Shown here piece after piece: positions 6,257 to 7,281 of a stretch of 7,281 bases of DNA. The stretch covers positions 1 to 7,281 of the forward strand of contig CAMWJY010000036.1 in the NCBI GenBank assembly GCA_947174685.1, in the 5' to 3' direction. This stretch comes from an uncultured Mollicutes bacterium (lineage in GTDB: Bacteria; Bacillota_I; Bacilli_A; Acholeplasmatales; Anaeroplasmataceae). Within the stretch, counting starts at the first letter, position 1; each line of letters starts with the position of its first letter. The translations under genes and the position numbers were made by a program. Under the pieces are notes generated by a model. It did no database searches and was not told where the DNA came from. It saw only the letters and a program-made list of their open reading frames with translations.

Positions 6257-6961
6257 ATGGATAAATATGAACAATTAAAGCAGATTATAAAGGATAGTAA
6301 AAAAATCGTAGTTTTTACTGGGGCAGGAATATCTGTACCATCAGGCATTCCGGATTTCCGTTCAGCAAGAGGAGTATATAGCGAGCAATTTAAAGAGTAT
6401 TCTCCAGAAGAGATTATTTCTCATAGCTTTTTTATAAAACAGCCTAAGCTCTTTTATGAATTCTATGGAAGTAAAATGGTTTTTCCTGATGCTAAACCAA
6501 ATTTAGCCCATCTATACTTTGCAAAATTGCCTAATGTTTCTGCAGTAGTTACTCAAAACATTGACGGACTTCATCAGGCTGCTGGCAGCAAAAAGGTCTA
6601 TGAGCTTCATGGCAGTGTTTTAAGAAATTACTGTATGAAATGTCATAAGTTTTATGATGTTAAGGACATTGATGTACATAAGCCTTCTTACTGTAGCTGT
6701 GGCGGAATGATTAAGCCTGATGTTGTTTTATATGAGGAACCTTTAGATAGTAGAGTCGTATATCCAGCAATAGAAGCAATTGCCGAAGCAGATACGATGA
6801 TAGTAGTAGGGACCTCTTTAGTGGTTTATCCAGCTGCTTCCTATCTTCAGTATTTTGAAGGTAAGCATTTAATTTTAATTAATAAATCTACCACCTCCTA
6901 TGATTCAAAGGCAGAGCTTGTATTTAATGAGGATGTCATTGAGGTAGTAAAGAAATTATAA
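6257..6961 (+). CDS. cobB: Sir2 family NAD-dependent protein deacetylase/deacylase
   Basis: Sirtuins remove acyl groups from protein lysines using NAD+, releasing nicotinamide and O-acyl-ADP-ribose; in bacteria this often tunes acyl-CoA synthetases and other metabolic enzymes. The 234-residue protein shows the NAD-binding GAGISVPSGIPDFRS (22-36), TQNIDGLHQAAG (99-110), catalytic H118 in LHGS, a zinc knuckle with C126, C129, C146, C148, PDVVLYEEPL (154-163) and GTSLVVYPAASY (185-196). It resembles the Thermotoga-type class U bacterial sirtuins and lacks the extra domains of defence sirtuins. The second Cys pair is C-x-C rather than the usual C-x2-C. The ATG at 6257 is set by AGGAGG (6244-6249) with 7 nt spacing; an in-frame start at 6188 would read through the terminator hairpin and is rejected. 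No good promoter lies in the 32 nt after the lemA terminator. The symbol cobB follows common usage; acyl specificity cannot be read here. Confidence 0.95.
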   Translation: MDKYEQLKQIIKDSKKIVVFTGAGISVPSGIPDFRSARGVYSEQFKEYSPEEIISHSFFIKQPKLFYEFYGSKMVFPDAKPNLAHLYFAKLPNVSAVVTQNIDGLHQAAGSKKVYELHGSVLRNYCMKCHKFYDVKDIDVHKPSYCSCGGMIKPDVVLYEEPLDSRVVYPAIEAIAEADTMIVVGTSLVVYPAASYLQYFEGKHLILINKSTTSYDSKAELVFNEDVIEVVKKL

Positions 6962-6995
6962 AAGAATAAAATCACATCACAATGTCAATTATGTG

Positions 6996-7024
6996 TTGAT
7001 AAACTAACATTACAATGGTATAAT
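6996..7024 (+). promoter_or_regulatory. Near-consensus promoter for the DUF3990-like gene
   Basis: TTGATA (6996-7001, 5 of 6 to TTGACA) and a perfect TATAAT (7019-7024) are separated by 17 bp, with an extended TG at 7016-7017. This is the best promoter in the window. The string ATGGTATAAT also occurs at the promoter at 2811-2820. Expected start is near 7031, giving a leader of about 16 nt before the ATG at 7047. Confidence 0.85.
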
Positions 7025-7046
7025 AATAGTGAGAAAGGATGATATT

Positions 7047-7281
7047 ATGAAAAATGAAATCATAATTTACCATGGCTCTGAGAATATCATTGAAACTCCT
7101 GAATATGGAAAAGGGAAGCCTTATAATGATTATGGTGTGGGATTCTATTGTACAGAATTTATAGATTTGGCAAAAGAATGGGCATGTGATGATAAGCATG
7201 GTGGTTTTGCAAATAAATATACTCTTGATCTAACTGGATTAAAGATTTTAGATTTGAATAGTAAAGAGTATTGTGTAATTC
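7047..7281 (+). CDS. DUF3990-like protein, 3'-truncated by window end
   Basis: Only the first 78 codons are present; the frame is open to the window end. The ATG at 7047 follows AGAAAGGA (7032-7039) with 7 nt spacing and has a strong dedicated promoter. The fragment begins with IIIYHGSENIIETP (5-18), then NDYGVGFYCTEF (28-39), LAKEWA (42-47) and FANKYTLDLTGLKILDLN (55-72). This order (YHGS, then D-[FY]-G-x-GFY-x-T, then A-x-x-WA, then the N-x-Y-x-L strand) is what I recall for the DUF3990 family, which I believe belongs to the ADP-ribosyltransferase-like fold superfamily; neither point can be confirmed here. No signal peptide or membrane segment is visible. No small partner gene precedes it, and whatever follows is outside the window. 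The family call is moderately firm and the biochemical activity is unknown. Confidence 0.75.
   Translation, partial: MKNEIIIYHGSENIIETPEYGKGKPYNDYGVGFYCTEFIDLAKEWACDDKHGGFANKYTLDLTGLKILDLNSKEYCVI

Noticed and set aside
6981..7011. Inverted repeat AATGT/ACATT around the -35 at 6996 as a possible operator
   Set aside because: Five-base arms with a long spacer are expected by chance in AT-rich DNA; no second copy is seen.
6972..7199. Minus-strand reading frame of 75 codons over the sirtuin-DUF3990 gap
   Set aside because: It lies antisense to a well-supported promoter and coding start, has no recognisable domain, and looks like a by-product of AT-rich sequence.
1..7281. CRISPR arrays, tRNA or rRNA genes, insertion sequences and attachment sites
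   Set aside because: No regularly spaced repeats, tRNA-like sequence, transposase frame or flanking duplications were seen in reading the window.

Overview
The window looks like an AT-rich Gram-positive (Firmicutes-type) chromosome segment using the standard bacterial code: TGA is the priA stop and Trp is TGG. Every gene is on the + strand, Shine-Dalgarno sequences are strong, and one gene probably starts at TTG. The lineage may be Erysipelotrichia-like, but that is a guess from protein flavour and gene order, not something the sequence proves.

Layout. (1) 3-2802: the 3' part of priA (primosomal helicase; its N-terminus is cut off by the window edge), followed 4 nt later by fmt (Met-tRNA formyltransferase). 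The def gene that commonly sits next to fmt, and the rsmB gene often found after it, are both absent here. (2) 2792-5543: a promoter overlapping the end of fmt drives three overlapping genes. They are a six-helix membrane protein with a cytoplasmic domain that I read as a decayed HD-GYP fold, an 83-residue TSCPD-domain protein, and metK (S-adenosylmethionine synthetase). Both junctions overlap (11 and 8 nt), so translation is probably coupled, and there is no room for a SAM riboswitch in front of metK or at the mapped promoter. (3) 5546-6224: lemA, apparently a single-gene unit with its own promoter region and a strong intrinsic terminator. (4) 6257-6961: a class U-like sirtuin (NAD-dependent protein deacylase), only 32 nt after that terminator and without an obvious promoter of its own. 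(5) 6996-7281: a near-consensus promoter and the 5' end of a DUF3990-like gene, cut by the window end.

How they fit together: priA and fmt are housekeeping genes for replication restart and translation initiation. MetK supplies the methyl donor SAM, and its co-transcription with two uncharacterised genes is the most distinctive arrangement here. The sirtuin consumes NAD+, and the DUF3990-like product may belong to the NAD-using ADP-ribosyltransferase fold, but any link between those two is speculative. Most of the window is ordinary core genome. I see no CRISPR array, insertion sequence, tRNA, rRNA or clear defence system. No stretch over 300 bases lacks a gene.
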